64,000 nucleotides of DNA from Paracidovorax wautersii (GCF_900113035.1 NZ_FONX01000006.1:62001-126000); one strand, 5' to 3'; positions 23,546-32,165 are shown, counted from the first letter of the stretch. The notes: generated from the letters alone by a model not told the origin. Numbers and translations are program-made.

Positions 23546-23893
23546 ATGGAACTGGAATACGACCCCCTCGTGTGCTTTGGGCGCCACCTGGCAGCGACGC
23601 GCCGCAACGCCGGGGTGTCGCAGGAGGCGCTGGCCTACGACAGCGGCATGTCGAGGAGCTACCTCAGCGAGATCGAACGAGGCTTGCGCAACGTGGCGCT
23701 GCGCAACATCTGCGTGCTTGCAGAGACCTTGAGGGTTCCCCCGTCGGCGCTGCTGGAGTTTGACCGCACACCCTCCGCCGACAAGGCGCGGCGCAGTCCC
23801 AAGCAGCGCAGTGGCGCGCGGCTGGGCGACGAGGTGGCCACGAAAGGCGGGAGAACGGGGTTGGAGCGCGGAAAGAAGGGCAGGGCGGGGTGA
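23546..23893 (+). CDS. XRE-family helix-turn-helix regulator (controller-protein-like)
   Basis: The 115-residue protein has an HTH_3 domain at residues 10-70 (LAATRRNAGVSQEALAYDSGMSRSYLSEIERG ... ICVLAETLRVPPSALL), similar in layout to C proteins of restriction-modification systems. A basic Lys/Arg/Gly-rich tail follows. ATG 23546 has an AAAGGAG ribosome site. It is monocistronic, with no methylase or endonuclease gene adjacent, and the tandem palindromes immediately upstream are its probable binding sites. Confidence 0.85.
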   Translation: MELEYDPLVCFGRHLAATRRNAGVSQEALAYDSGMSRSYLSEIERGLRNVALRNICVLAETLRVPPSALLEFDRTPSADKARRSPKQRSGARLGDEVATKGGRTGLERGKKGRAG

Positions 23894-24011
23894 GTGCGGC
23901 GTTTGTTGGCGCGCCAGCCCGCTGTCCAGTCGGGGCCGGGCGAGCGCCGATGCGCCCGTGCGCGCCGCATGGGCGGCGCGCAGGGCGTTCGGTCTCTGGC
24001 GGGCGGCGGGC

Positions 24012-24533
24012 TCAGCCTGCCGCCGATGGCCGCACCGCCGGGGCGGTGTCCTCTGCGGCGAGCGCGTGCGTGCCCGTGTCGGTCTTGTCCGCGGCCTTGC
24101 GGGCGCGTTCCCTGAAGGACTTCTCTGCCTGGGCGTAGGCGTCACTCTCCATCAGGCGCCTGACCTGGGGCGCTGCGGGCTCTTCTTCCATTTCCGGCAG
24201 GCAGGCCACGGCGACGTTGCGGCCTTGGCCCAGCGTCTCGGCGACCGCCCTCGGGAACGAAATGAACACGGCCCGCAGCAGGCTGCGCACGGCCCTGCCG
24301 ATGCGGCGGTTGCGTGTCTCGCGGCTTTCATGGAGCCGGATGCAGCGCTGGCAGCACAGGTACAGGCCGCGATGGCGGCGCCGGAGCGTCTCGTCGCGTT
24401 CGAGTTCCGTCAGGATCTCCGCGGCGAGGGTCTCATCGCGGCGCACTTCGGGGTAGAACTCCACCCAGATCTTCTCTTCCTGCCGCTCGATGGTTTCGAG
24501 CCGGTGACGGGCAGGGGACTTCTCTTGGGGCAT
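24012..24533 (-). CDS. Uncharacterised protein, 173 residues, with CxxC
   Basis: I recognise no family. The protein is charged and mainly helical (RLETIERQEEKIWVEFYPEVRRDETLAAEILTELE in parts). A LYLCCQRCIRLHESR segment near residue 60 may bind zinc, and RAVRSLLRAVFISFPRAVAETLG follows. No signal peptide is present. ATG 24533 has a GGGAGG ribosome site. It is the last of three leftward genes (25031, 24847, 24533) that look like an ICE accessory operon. Confidence 0.6.
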   Translation of the reverse strand: MPQEKSPARHRLETIERQEEKIWVEFYPEVRRDETLAAEILTELERDETLRRRHRGLYLCCQRCIRLHESRETRNRRIGRAVRSLLRAVFISFPRAVAETLGQGRNVAVACLPEMEEEPAAPQVRRLMESDAYAQAEKSFRERARKAADKTDTGTHALAAEDTAPAVRPSAAG

Positions 24534-24649
24534 GGCTAAGCCTCCCGTGGTTGGTGTTGAACATCGGAGGACGCAGGGCCGCCCGGCGTGGCCGCGGAGG
24601 ATCGCGAACGGCGCGGCGGCGGCGCCGTGCGTGCAGCGGGCTGCAGGCT

Positions 24650-24847
24650 TCAGCGCCGGAAACCCGAACGCGCCTGTTCGGCGATCCTCATCCATCGGCT
24701 GGCGATCCGTTCAAGGTACGCCAGGTCATCTGGTTCGATGTCGCCCAGCCTGCGCCGCTGGACGATCACGGCCCTCACGAGCCCCGGGTCGTCCTTCGCG
24801 AGCTGGACGACCGTGGCTGCGATCTGCCTGCGGTAGCGGTCGATCAT
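24650..24847 (-). CDS. Small hypothetical protein, 65 residues
   Basis: The sequence is amphipathic-helical (RRQIAATVVQLAKDDPGLVRAVIVQ, then DIEPDDLAYLERIASRWMRIAEQ) with balanced composition, so it is probably real. No family is recognised. ATG 24847 lies 4 bases after the stop of the upstream small gene, suggesting translational coupling; no strong ribosome site of its own is visible. Confidence 0.5.
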   Translation of the reverse strand: MIDRYRRQIAATVVQLAKDDPGLVRAVIVQRRRLGDIEPDDLAYLERIASRWMRIAEQARSGFRR

Positions 24848-24851
24848 GCGA

Positions 24852-25031
24852 TCAGGCCTGGGCCGTGGCAGACTCGGCCTGGTCTTGCCGGGGAGCTTGC
24901 GCCGCCGTGCCGGACCAGGGCTTGAACAACATCGGAATCCGGCGGGGGGCCGGGAGCTGCGCGGCGCGCGACCCGGATCCGCCCAACAGCACGCACACGG
25001 CGCGCTGGGCTCTCATCACATTCGTGATCAT
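24852..25031 (-). CDS. Small hypothetical protein, 59 residues
   Basis: ATG 25031 has one of the strongest ribosome sites in the window (GGAAGGAGG) and is preceded by a twin stem-loop leader shared with the DUF932 gene. The product is short and basic with a mildly hydrophobic N-terminal part (AQRAVCVLLGGSGS). No function can be given. The start signals and coupling to the next gene are the main evidence. Confidence 0.5.
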   Translation of the reverse strand: MITNVMRAQRAVCVLLGGSGSRAAQLPAPRRIPMLFKPWSGTAAQAPRQDQAESATAQA

Positions 25032-25055
25032 GGTGTCCTCCTTCCATGAAAAAAG

Positions 25056-25094
25056 GGGGACACCGCTCCCCATGCCGGGGAAACATGTTCCCCG
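25056..25094 (-). promoter_or_regulatory. Twin stem-loop in the 5' leader of the gene at 25031
   Basis: GGGGA-N6-TCCCC (25056-25071) and CGGGGAA-N5-TTCCCCG (25076-25094) lie 24 bases upstream of the start. They repeat the order and spacing of the pair before the DUF932 gene (7150-7182). It is probably a conserved RNA leader of the element. Confidence 0.55.
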
Positions 25095-25744
25095 TCTGGG
25101 ATGCCTCAGCGGGGCCGAGGCGCTTTGCGGCGATACCTGGCGGCACGCCATGAACGCCTGCGCCCTGGCGGGTGCGGCACTCGCTCTGGGCCGCATGGCG
25201 CAGCGACCGAAGCCGCTGCCCCATCCGGCACGCAGTGGCGCGCCTCAAGGAGAGGACGCGCCACGGTTCGCGGTCCGGCGCAAGGCCGGACCGGGTCTCT
25301 GGTCATTCGCATGACCGGGCCGGACGGATCCGGCGCACTGCAAGGCGAGTAACGATCGCGACGCCAGCGAGGCTGGACTTCATTGGGCCTGCGTGCAGGC
25401 CCCGATGAAGGCTGGGTGGACTCGATGCCCACGGGTAGCCATGGCACTATCGGTCCGCTTGGCCGCAGGCCGCAAGCGGGGCGCGGACACGCGCCACGTT
25501 TCCGTTCCGAAGGGCACGCGGCAGCAAGCGCTTCGGGGTGGCGACGAGCGACGCACCGTGCGGCGGCCGGGCGGGGGACCCGGACCCGCGGACGGACGGA
25601 CCCACGGGCCGCCGGGTCCCGCCAGCCCATGCGCCGGTCCTGGAGGGGCTGGCAACGCGCCTGCGCCAGGCCGGGCCGCGGGGCGATACGATGCGCGGGG
25701 CCGGGCCCGCCCCGCATTCTTCCACTCCATGTCTCGCGAGCGAT
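25095..25744. other. Region without a convincing gene
   Basis: About 650 bases separate the leftward small-gene operon from the rightward DUF6236 gene. Frames here are Arg/Gly/Pro-rich and resemble no protein. Promoters for both directions are expected. Short GC inverted repeats occur (for example GGTCCGGC-GCAAG-GCCGGACC, about 25273-25293) but no clear signal was identified. Confidence 0.4.
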
Positions 25745-26800
25745 ATGCCACAGGCGCTGCACTATCCCACCATCGAATTCAACGATCTCGACGCGCTCAA
25801 GCGCTCGCTGCTGGTCTGGGACCGCGTGCACCGCATCGTTCCCGGCGGATACGTCCCGCAGGACCCGCCGGAGGTGGCGACGGCGGTGGCCGAAGGGGTC
25901 ATCCTGAACCTGGCCGTCGATGCCGCGGAGAAGTCGAGCGCGGCCCACCGCTTCCTGGACTTCTACGCGCTGCGGGAGTCCCAGCGGACCCGCCTGGCCT
26001 GGCCCGCCGGCTTCTCTTCCGAGGCGTTCACCCGCATCAATCCGGACAAGATCGACGCCAAGCTCCTGCCGCTGTTCGAGCAGCTGGCGCAGCGCCTGAC
26101 CGCCGACGGCTTCCTCGAGGTGCCCCACGAGCATGCCGGCGGCTACATGTTCTACCTGGCGGCCTCGGTGGCGCAGCGCCGCGCGCTGGAGCTGACCACG
26201 GACTCCTCCGACTGCTGGGCCGTCGGGACCTATTTCGCGAACGACGGGGCCTTCACCGAGGCGGTTTCCGACGAGCGTGCCGACGCCTACCTCGCGAACC
26301 TGGCGGTCGTCGATCTTCTTCCCAGGGACCTCGCCGAGGTGCCCATCGACACCATCCTGCGCTACCGCGAGGACACGGTGGAGCTCCGGCATGCGTTTCA
26401 ACGGGAGCTGCAGCAGCTGCAGGCGGAGATCTCCCGCTGCAAGAACAAGCAGCACGCCCGCTACATCGTGGCGGACTTCGTGCGGCGCTTCGAGCGGGCG
26501 AAGGCGGAGTACCGGGCGTCGCTGGGCTTCTTCCGGAAGGAGGGCGTATACAGCATCCTGTCCGTGGGGCTGCCCGTCGCGGCTGCCTTCCTCTCGCTCC
26601 CGGGGCTCGGGGGCGGCGGTCCGTACACGCCGTTCGGGCTGGGCGTGGGCACGCTGGCGGGCGCCGTGGCGGCCCTCGCGACGCGTGAACTGGTCCGCAA
26701 GCCGAAGTCGGTGGGGTCGTACCTGGTCGACGCCGAGCGGCTGACCCGCACGCCGAGCCTGCTGCTGCACCGCAAGTTCGAGGAGTTCATGAACGACTAG
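25745..26800 (+). CDS. DUF6236 family protein
   Basis: The 351-residue protein begins with the family's typical N-terminus (ALHYPTIEFNDLDALKRSLLVWDRVHRIVPGGYVPQD), and its length fits. A helical, probably coiled-coil middle (about residues 215-265, AFQRELQQLQAEISRCKNK) is followed by a Gly/Pro/Ala-rich hydrophobic segment (about 280-320) that could be membrane-associated. DUF6236 genes are scattered on mobile elements and have no established function. ATG 25745 has only a weak ribosome site, but upstream codons do not match the family. Confidence 0.75.
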   Translation: MPQALHYPTIEFNDLDALKRSLLVWDRVHRIVPGGYVPQDPPEVATAVAEGVILNLAVDAAEKSSAAHRFLDFYALRESQRTRLAWPAGFSSEAFTRINPDKIDAKLLPLFEQLAQRLTADGFLEVPHEHAGGYMFYLAASVAQRRALELTTDSSDCWAVGTYFANDGAFTEAVSDERADAYLANLAVVDLLPRDLAEVPIDTILRYREDTVELRHAFQRELQQLQAEISRCKNKQHARYIVADFVRRFERAKAEYRASLGFFRKEGVYSILSVGLPVAAAFLSLPGLGGGGPYTPFGLGVGTLAGAVAALATRELVRKPKSVGSYLVDAERLTRTPSLLLHRKFEEFMND

Positions 26801-26862
26801 GGTCCCGCCGCCCTTGCTTCCGGTCGGCGGGGGCGGAGGGTAGGGGCGCGGCACAGGCGCCG

Positions 26863-28332
26863 CTAGGCCGGGGCCGGGGCCGGGGGCGGGGGCTGGTCGA
26901 TGCGTTGCGCGTAGCGAAAGCTCAGGCTTTGCTGCTCTCCCGACACGGCGGCCGTTCCGCTGAGGTCGCGCACGCGGGCCTGGCTGCGGCCGTAGGCCTG
27001 GACATGGCCGGCCGTCCCGCCAATGTGCGGAAAGAAGGGGACCTCGCAATGGCCTTGCTCGATGAGCGCGCGGTCCTGGTCGTGCATCGGGAGCACGATC
27101 TGGTGCAGCACGTTGGAGAACTGCAGCACGAAGATCAGGTAGGGGCAGTCGGCATGGCCGGGGCGCCGGCGCAGCAGGGCGTACTGGAACTGGTCATTGG
27201 GCATCGGGCCCGGAAGAAACTGCTCCAGCAGCCGCAGCGGGCGGTAGGGATAGCTTTCGAAGGTGTGCGCGGGCGCCAGGATCCAGCGTTTCAGGTGATC
27301 GCATTCACCCGCCTCGGGCTCGGGCATGACGGCCAGCGCCATCTTGACGAGGCATTTGAAGACGCCCATGGGCACGTAGGGCTGGCGCTCGAGCTGCAGC
27401 GTGACGGTGCGCGTCTCCTCGTCCAGGCGGTGGCGCGGGTCCTTCTCTCCGAGGCGGATCGCCAGGTTCCGAGGGCCCCGCGCGTCGATGCGCATCTGGT
27501 GGTCGCGGGACTTGAACGAAGGCAGCCCCTTGCCCGTGACGCGCCCGGTGGCGCGCATGGGCAAGGTCCACTTGGCGTAGTCGTCCTCGACCATGCGCGC
27601 GAAGTGCCGGTTGCACGCGTCGCACTCCCGGCGGTCGATCAGGGCCTTGTTGCCGATCTGCTCCGGAAACGCATGGGCCTTGTCCCGGAAGGACGTCTCG
27701 GGGTCGGTCCTGCCGCAGTAGCGGCACCGCCGCGGCGAGAGATCGCCGCCGAGGTACTGCGGCCTGGACGTGGAGCGCAGGAGGCCATGCGCGATTTCGT
27801 CGTAGCGCTCGTCATACCACCGGGCCGCGGCTTCGTTCTCCCTGGTCGCGGCGGAAGCGTCCCCGCTCTCCTCGCGCAGCACGATGGCGGCGGAGTCCGG
27901 GTGGCGCGCGAGGTACGTGGCCAGGCATTCGGCGGTGCGCGGCACGAACACGACGTCGGTGAGGCCCGCCGTGGCCGCGAGTTCCTCCAGCAGATCCGGG
28001 TCCACGCCGGCGGCGAGCAGCGGTCCCGGCAGCCGGCCGACGCGGATCCGCTCCGTGACCAGGTAGAGCACGTGCCCCTCGAGGTCGCAGCGGTTGTCGC
28101 GCTCGAGCAGCCCGAGCGCGTCGGCGTCGCAGAGCCCGTCCAGCAGTTCCCGCAGGGTCTTCTTGCACGGGGCCGCGATGCCCATGTCGATGGCTCCGCG
28201 CTGGGCGAGCAGGTAGGAGCAGGTCAGCCACCCGGCGGCCAGCGCCGCGGGCTGCTCCGAGAGCGCGGGCGTGTGGATGCGGCGGGCGGCCGCCGTCGGG
28301 CGGCCTGGGGCGGGGCTGGGCGATGAAGGCAT
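26863..28332 (-). CDS. HNH endonuclease-domain protein
   Basis: The 489-residue protein carries a zinc-type HNH-like core near residues 210-255: CRYCGRTDPETSF, then KAHAFPEQIGNKAL and ECDACNRHFARMVED. This is the CxxC...HxFPE.IGN...CxxCN pattern of HNH_5-like nucleases. The N-terminal 200 residues include a possible signalling or phosphate-binding-like domain of unknown type, and the C-terminus ends in a proline-rich tail. The role could be DNA cleavage in defence or element maintenance. It converges on DUF6236. The start at 28332 is uncertain because no strong ribosome site is present. Confidence 0.65.
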   Translation of the reverse strand: MPSSPSPAPGRPTAAARRIHTPALSEQPAALAAGWLTCSYLLAQRGAIDMGIAAPCKKTLRELLDGLCDADALGLLERDNRCDLEGHVLYLVTERIRVGRLPGPLLAAGVDPDLLEELAATAGLTDVVFVPRTAECLATYLARHPDSAAIVLREESGDASAATRENEAAARWYDERYDEIAHGLLRSTSRPQYLGGDLSPRRCRYCGRTDPETSFRDKAHAFPEQIGNKALIDRRECDACNRHFARMVEDDYAKWTLPMRATGRVTGKGLPSFKSRDHQMRIDARGPRNLAIRLGEKDPRHRLDEETRTVTLQLERQPYVPMGVFKCLVKMALAVMPEPEAGECDHLKRWILAPAHTFESYPYRPLRLLEQFLPGPMPNDQFQYALLRRRPGHADCPYLIFVLQFSNVLHQIVLPMHDQDRALIEQGHCEVPFFPHIGGTAGHVQAYGRSQARVRDLSGTAAVSGEQQSLSFRYAQRIDQPPPPAPAPA

Positions 28333-28606
28333 GGAGCGGAATCCGGGATGCGCCGCGCAGACCAGCTGCTCTTGCACCGTTCCTTCCGGCGCACCCCCTT
28401 TTGCGCCTATCGTAGCGCGGCTGTCGTGCTCCGCCGGGATGCGCGGGCCGCGGTGGCGGCGTGTGCCGGTCGCCGGACGCCGCGGACAGCGGGCCTGGCG
28501 CCGGGCGGACAGCGACATGGCGCCGATATCGCCTCGATTTCAGCGGCATTCCGGCTTGCGCCGCGCCGCATGGCGGCCGACGATGGGGCAAGCCATCCCT
28601 TCGCCC

Positions 28607-29848
28607 ATGGACATCCAGCGGTTCGCCATCGCCGGCAGCGAATTCGATGCGGACGATCCCCGTCTGCAGGAGGCGCTCGCGCTGGCCTACGAGTCGCCGC
28701 AGCGGCCGCGGTGCCTGTGCTGTCCCGAAGGGGTGGAGATGTATGTCGCGCGCCACCGACAGTTCGTGCTCAAGCGCATGCCGGGCTCGGGAGGGCGGCA
28801 CCATCCCGGATGCCCGTCCTACGAGCCCGATGCGCACCAGTCCGGCCTCGGCGAGCTCCTGGGCGAGGCCGTCGTCGAGTCCAGCCCGGGATGCTTCGAA
28901 CTGCGCGTGAGCTTCCCCTGGAGCCGCGTGGCGGGCCGCGCGGTGCCGCGCGGCGAGGCGCAGGATACCGCCGAGGTGGCCGTCGGGCGGCGGCGCATGA
29001 CCCTGCGGGCGCTGATGCACTTCCTGTTCCAGAGCGCGGGCTTCAACCGCTGGTCGCCCGCCATGGAGGGCAAGCGCAACCAGGGCGTCCTGCACAAGTA
29101 CCTGCTGGAGGCCTCCGAGAGCATCACCATCCGGGGCGTGGCGCTGGCCGAGCGGCTGTACGTGCCCGAGCCGTTCTCGGAGAGCGGGCGCGAGGAGGCC
29201 GCGCGGCGGCGCAGGGAGAAGCTGGCCGTGCTGCATCCACGCGAGGGGCAGAGCCCCCTCGCGCTCGTGCTCGGTGAATTCAAGGCGTGCGACGCGACGG
29301 CGCTCGGCCGCCGGCTCTGGATCAAGCATGCGCCGGATGCCCCCCTGCTGGTGGCGACCCGGACCTGGGAACGCATCGAGCGTGCGTTCGCCCCGTTGTT
29401 CGAGGCCTGCGACGCCGACACCGGCAGACGGGTCCACCTCGTCATCGCGGCGCTGATCCGGGCGCGGCGCGAGCACACCTACGAGGTCGACGCGGCGAGC
29501 CTGATGCTCACCAGCGAGCAGTGGATTCCCGTGGAGGGCGTGCACGAGCTGGGCCTGCTGCATGCCCTCGTCGCGCAGCGCCGGCGCTTCGTCAAGCCGC
29601 TGCGCTACGACGCCCGGACGGCGGCCGCCTTCCCCAATGCGCTGCTGCTGGACGCCGGCGGCCAGCCCCTGCCGCTGCACGTGGTCAGTGCCTTCATGCC
29701 GGCGAAGGACCGCGCGACGAAGGAGAAGATGGCGCAGGCCGCGGGTGCGTGGATCTGGCGCCTCGACGAGCCCATGCCCGCGTTGCCAGAGGCGCGTTTG
29801 GCGCCGCCGGGGGGCGGCATGCGGGCGCTGCGCGGGGCGGGGCCGTGA
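28607..29848 (+). CDS. DUF1173 family protein
   Basis: The 413-residue protein shows the DUF1173 N-terminus with paired cysteines and histidines (PRCLCCPEGVEMYVARH, LKRMPGSGGRHHPGCPSYEP, residues about 30-75), probably a metal site. RALMHFLFQSAGFNRWSPAMEGKRN follows, as does a long C-terminal domain. The family is almost restricted to ICEs and conjugative plasmids; its function is unknown. ATG 28607 is chosen over 28583 without strong evidence. It is the right-most gene that clearly looks element-derived. Confidence 0.85.
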   Translation: MDIQRFAIAGSEFDADDPRLQEALALAYESPQRPRCLCCPEGVEMYVARHRQFVLKRMPGSGGRHHPGCPSYEPDAHQSGLGELLGEAVVESSPGCFELRVSFPWSRVAGRAVPRGEAQDTAEVAVGRRRMTLRALMHFLFQSAGFNRWSPAMEGKRNQGVLHKYLLEASESITIRGVALAERLYVPEPFSESGREEAARRRREKLAVLHPREGQSPLALVLGEFKACDATALGRRLWIKHAPDAPLLVATRTWERIERAFAPLFEACDADTGRRVHLVIAALIRARREHTYEVDAASLMLTSEQWIPVEGVHELGLLHALVAQRRRFVKPLRYDARTAAAFPNALLLDAGGQPLPLHVVSAFMPAKDRATKEKMAQAAGAWIWRLDEPMPALPEARLAPPGGGMRALRGAGP

Positions 29849-29887
29849 ACGGAGGGCAGGCGGGCCGGACGGCCTGGGTCCATGGGC

Positions 29888-30601
29888 CTACTTGCGCGGG
29901 AGCATGCCGGAGACGATCAGCGTCAGCGCGGCGCGCAGGTCGCGCAGCCCGCGCGCCATGCTGGGATGCGGGTGGGAGCGCAGCCACAGGTCCAGCTCTC
30001 CGTAGAACACGGAGCGCACGACGCGCGTCGCGAGCATCGGGTCCACGGTGCTGGCGAGCTCGCCCGAACGGATCGCGGCCTCGAACAGGTTGCTGAGCTC
30101 CCGCTGCACGATCTCCTTGCGCCGGTCCACGCTCACGCTTTGCGGCGTCGGGCCGATGTCCGCGTTGCCGCGCTCATGCAGCTTCAGCAGGCCGATCGGG
30201 GCCTCGGTGCTGAAGAAGCGCAGGAAGGGCTCGTACCAGCGCAGCAGCCGGTCGATCAGCGGGCCGGGCTTCTTGACCGCCGCCGAGGATTCGGCGAGGA
30301 CGTCGTCCATGTCCTCGTTGAACACGAGAAACAGCAGATCGCGCTTGTCCTGCGCGTAGAGGAAGACCGTCGCGTGCGAGACCTCCGCGAGCTGGGCGAT
30401 CTCCCGCGTGGTCGCGCCGTCGAAGCCCTTCGAGATGAACACGCTGCGCGCCGCGGTCTTGATGCGATGCAGCTTGTCCTGCTTGTGGCGTTCGCGCAGC
30501 CCGGCGGGCTTGTGGGGCTGCGGCTTGACGCCCGGCGCCTTTGCGCCGCGACGCTGTGCCTTTGCCGGTGACCTGGAGGGAGCGGGATTGGAGGAAGCCA
30601 T
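29888..30601 (-). CDS. TetR/AcrR-family regulator (copy 1)
   Basis: The 237-residue protein has a basic N-terminal extension, then a TetR DNA-binding domain (residues about 47-95: KLHRIKTAARSVFISKGFD, TTREIAQLAEVSHATVFLYA) and a helical ligand domain. The recognition region is nearly identical to that of the TetR at 63410-64000, and downstream DKRDLLFLVFN is also shared. They may therefore bind the same operators, such as the motif found at 31815, 53058 and 60065. Ligand is unknown; an aromatic or CoA intermediate is plausible. It is transcribed in the same direction as the LysR gene just upstream. Confidence 0.9.
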   Translation of the reverse strand: MASSNPAPSRSPAKAQRRGAKAPGVKPQPHKPAGLRERHKQDKLHRIKTAARSVFISKGFDGATTREIAQLAEVSHATVFLYAQDKRDLLFLVFNEDMDDVLAESSAAVKKPGPLIDRLLRWYEPFLRFFSTEAPIGLLKLHERGNADIGPTPQSVSVDRRKEIVQRELSNLFEAAIRSGELASTVDPMLATRVVRSVFYGELDLWLRSHPHPSMARGLRDLRAALTLIVSGMLPRK

Positions 30602-30705
30602 GTTCTGTGGTGGAGCCGGCCGGGTGGGGCCATGACTGGGGTGGGAAAACGGTCCAAGGGGCCTGGGCCGGCAAGGCCCGCCGGCCGCGGGCGGTGGCGA
30701 CCCCT

Positions 30706-31635
30706 CTAGGCGATCGCCCGCTCGCGCGCGCGGTCCTCGCCGAAGAGGTCGAAGACCACGCCGCGCAGCCACTGGTTGACGGGGGAGCGGTGCACCTTCG
30801 CATGCCAGAAGGCATTGATCGAGATCTCGGGCAGGGCCACGGGATGCGGCCGGGACGTCAGGCCGAACGGCTCGGCGAGCCGGTCGGCGAGCTTGTCCGG
30901 CACGGTGGCGATCAGGTCGGTGCGCTGCAGGATGTGGCCGACGCTCACGAAATGGGGGATGGTCAGGCGCGTGGTGCGGTCGACGCCGGCCCGGCGGATC
31001 AGCTCGTCCACCGTGCCGTGGCCGGTCCCTGCCGAGACGATCACGAGGTGCTGGGCGGCCTTGATGTCGGCCAGCGACAGCCGCTTCCGGTCCAGTGCGT
31101 GGCCCTGGCGGAACAGGCAGACATAGTGCTGCCGGAACAGCCGCCGCTGGAAGAAGCCCGCCTTGAGCTGGGGCAGGAGACCGATGGCGAGATCCACCTT
31201 CCCGGACTCCATGTCGTCGCGCAGGTTGACGGCGGTGTTGCGTACCGTGTTCAGTGTGGCGCCCGGCGCTTCGCGGGTCAGGCGCTCCACCAGCGCGGGA
31301 AGGAAGACGATCTCGCCGATGTCGGTCATCCCGATCGTGACCGGACGGTTCAGCTTCGCCGGGTCGAAGTCATTCTGCTGGTTGATGCCGCTGTGGATCA
31401 TCGCCAGGGCGTAGCCGACCGGCTCGGCCAACTGCTCGGCGAAGGGCGTGGGGACCATCCCGGAGGAAGTGCGCAGGAACAGTTCGTCCCCGAACAGCCG
31501 GCGCAGCTTGGCCAGGGAGTTGCTGACGGCGGGCTGGGTGAGGTTGAGGTTGTCCGCGACCTTGGAGACCCGCCGCTCCACCATGAGCTGGTGAAACAGC
31601 ACCAGCTGGTTCAGGTCGATGTCAGAGAGCTCCAA
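30706..31635 (-). CDS. nagR: NahR/DntR-type LysR activator (copy 1)
   Basis: The 309-residue protein closely follows NahR/NagR: the N-terminus ELSDIDLNQLVLFHQLMVERRVS, HTH with LTQPAVSNSLAKLRRLFGD, then GMTDIGEIVFLP, GLLPQLKAGFFQRRLFRQHYVCLFR, VSAGTGHG and a PHPVALPEISINAFWHAK terminus. NahR-type proteins respond to salicylate and activate salicylate operons. It is divergent from the nagAa operon, as expected. The best start is TTG 31635, after GAGAGGAC; no ATG lies near the conserved N-terminus. Confidence 0.88.
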   Translation of the reverse strand: MELSDIDLNQLVLFHQLMVERRVSKVADNLNLTQPAVSNSLAKLRRLFGDELFLRTSSGMVPTPFAEQLAEPVGYALAMIHSGINQQNDFDPAKLNRPVTIGMTDIGEIVFLPALVERLTREAPGATLNTVRNTAVNLRDDMESGKVDLAIGLLPQLKAGFFQRRLFRQHYVCLFRQGHALDRKRLSLADIKAAQHLVIVSAGTGHGTVDELIRRAGVDRTTRLTIPHFVSVGHILQRTDLIATVPDKLADRLAEPFGLTSRPHPVALPEISINAFWHAKVHRSPVNQWLRGVVFDLFGEDRARERAIA

Positions 31636-31814
31636 GGGATGTCCTCTCCACCGGGGTCGTGATGGACGCGGGCCTGCGCGCGGGCCGCGCGGCGCAACCC
31701 GTCCCGGCCCGCGTTCCGGCAGCCCCATGCTTCGGGCCGCCACTGTTTCTGCTGCTCAAGATGCTGTCTCCGTTGTGGACCCCAGGGGCCCTTATCACAT
31801 GAACTGACTAGGAT

Positions 31815-31834
31815 TATAAATAACCATGCTCATG
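31815..31834. promoter_or_regulatory. Recurrent promoter motif, site 1 (candidate TetR operator)
   Basis: TATAAATAACCATGCTCATG lies in the nagR-nagAa intergenic region. Its core AAATAACCATGCTCA is identical over 15 bases to a site at 53060-53074 and 13/15 to one at 60069-60083. Positions 31817-31836 form a partial dyad in which 7 of 10 pairs match. Two TetR genes with near-identical HTH regions flank the cluster. Confidence 0.55.
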
Positions 31835-32052
31835 TAAAGGATGAATCGGGCTGGGCGGAAGTTTTTGCGGCGTGCGCATCGGGGCGCAGGGCAGGGCGGG
31901 GCCGGCGGGGCCGGACAACGCAGAGTGATGGCGCGCAAAGGGCCTGGATGCGCGCAGCGGCGCGGGCTGGCGCGGGACGGCGGGTGGCCTTGCATCGCCC
32001 TGCGGCGGGGAGAGCCGGTGCCGCGCAGGCGGGTTCCGGGGGCGGAAGCGGG

Positions 32053-32077
32053 GCAACATCATTCGGAGTGATGTTGC
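32053..32077. promoter_or_regulatory. 25-bp near-perfect palindrome upstream of nagAa
   Basis: GCAACATCATTC-G-GAGTGATGTTGC has 12-base arms with one mismatched pair around a single central base. Located 89 bases upstream of nagAa, it is a strong operator candidate. An RNA hairpin in the leader is the alternative. Confidence 0.6.
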
Positions 32078-32165
32078 ACATTCAAGCGATTCTATTGGCT
32101 GATCTGCTGCGGGAGTCAATCATGGCGTTTGTTCGGTGCATAACAAAAAGCCAGCCCCACGCAGC

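Larger units (their letters stand above)
31636..32165. promoter_or_regulatory. Divergent control region between nagR and nagAa
   Basis: No gene is seen in 530 bases. An AT-rich promoter-like patch (31795-31840) contains the recurrent motif at 31815-31834. A near-perfect 25-bp palindrome lies at 32053-32077, about 90 bases before nagAa. The middle part is GC-rich without clear signals. Confidence 0.6.
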
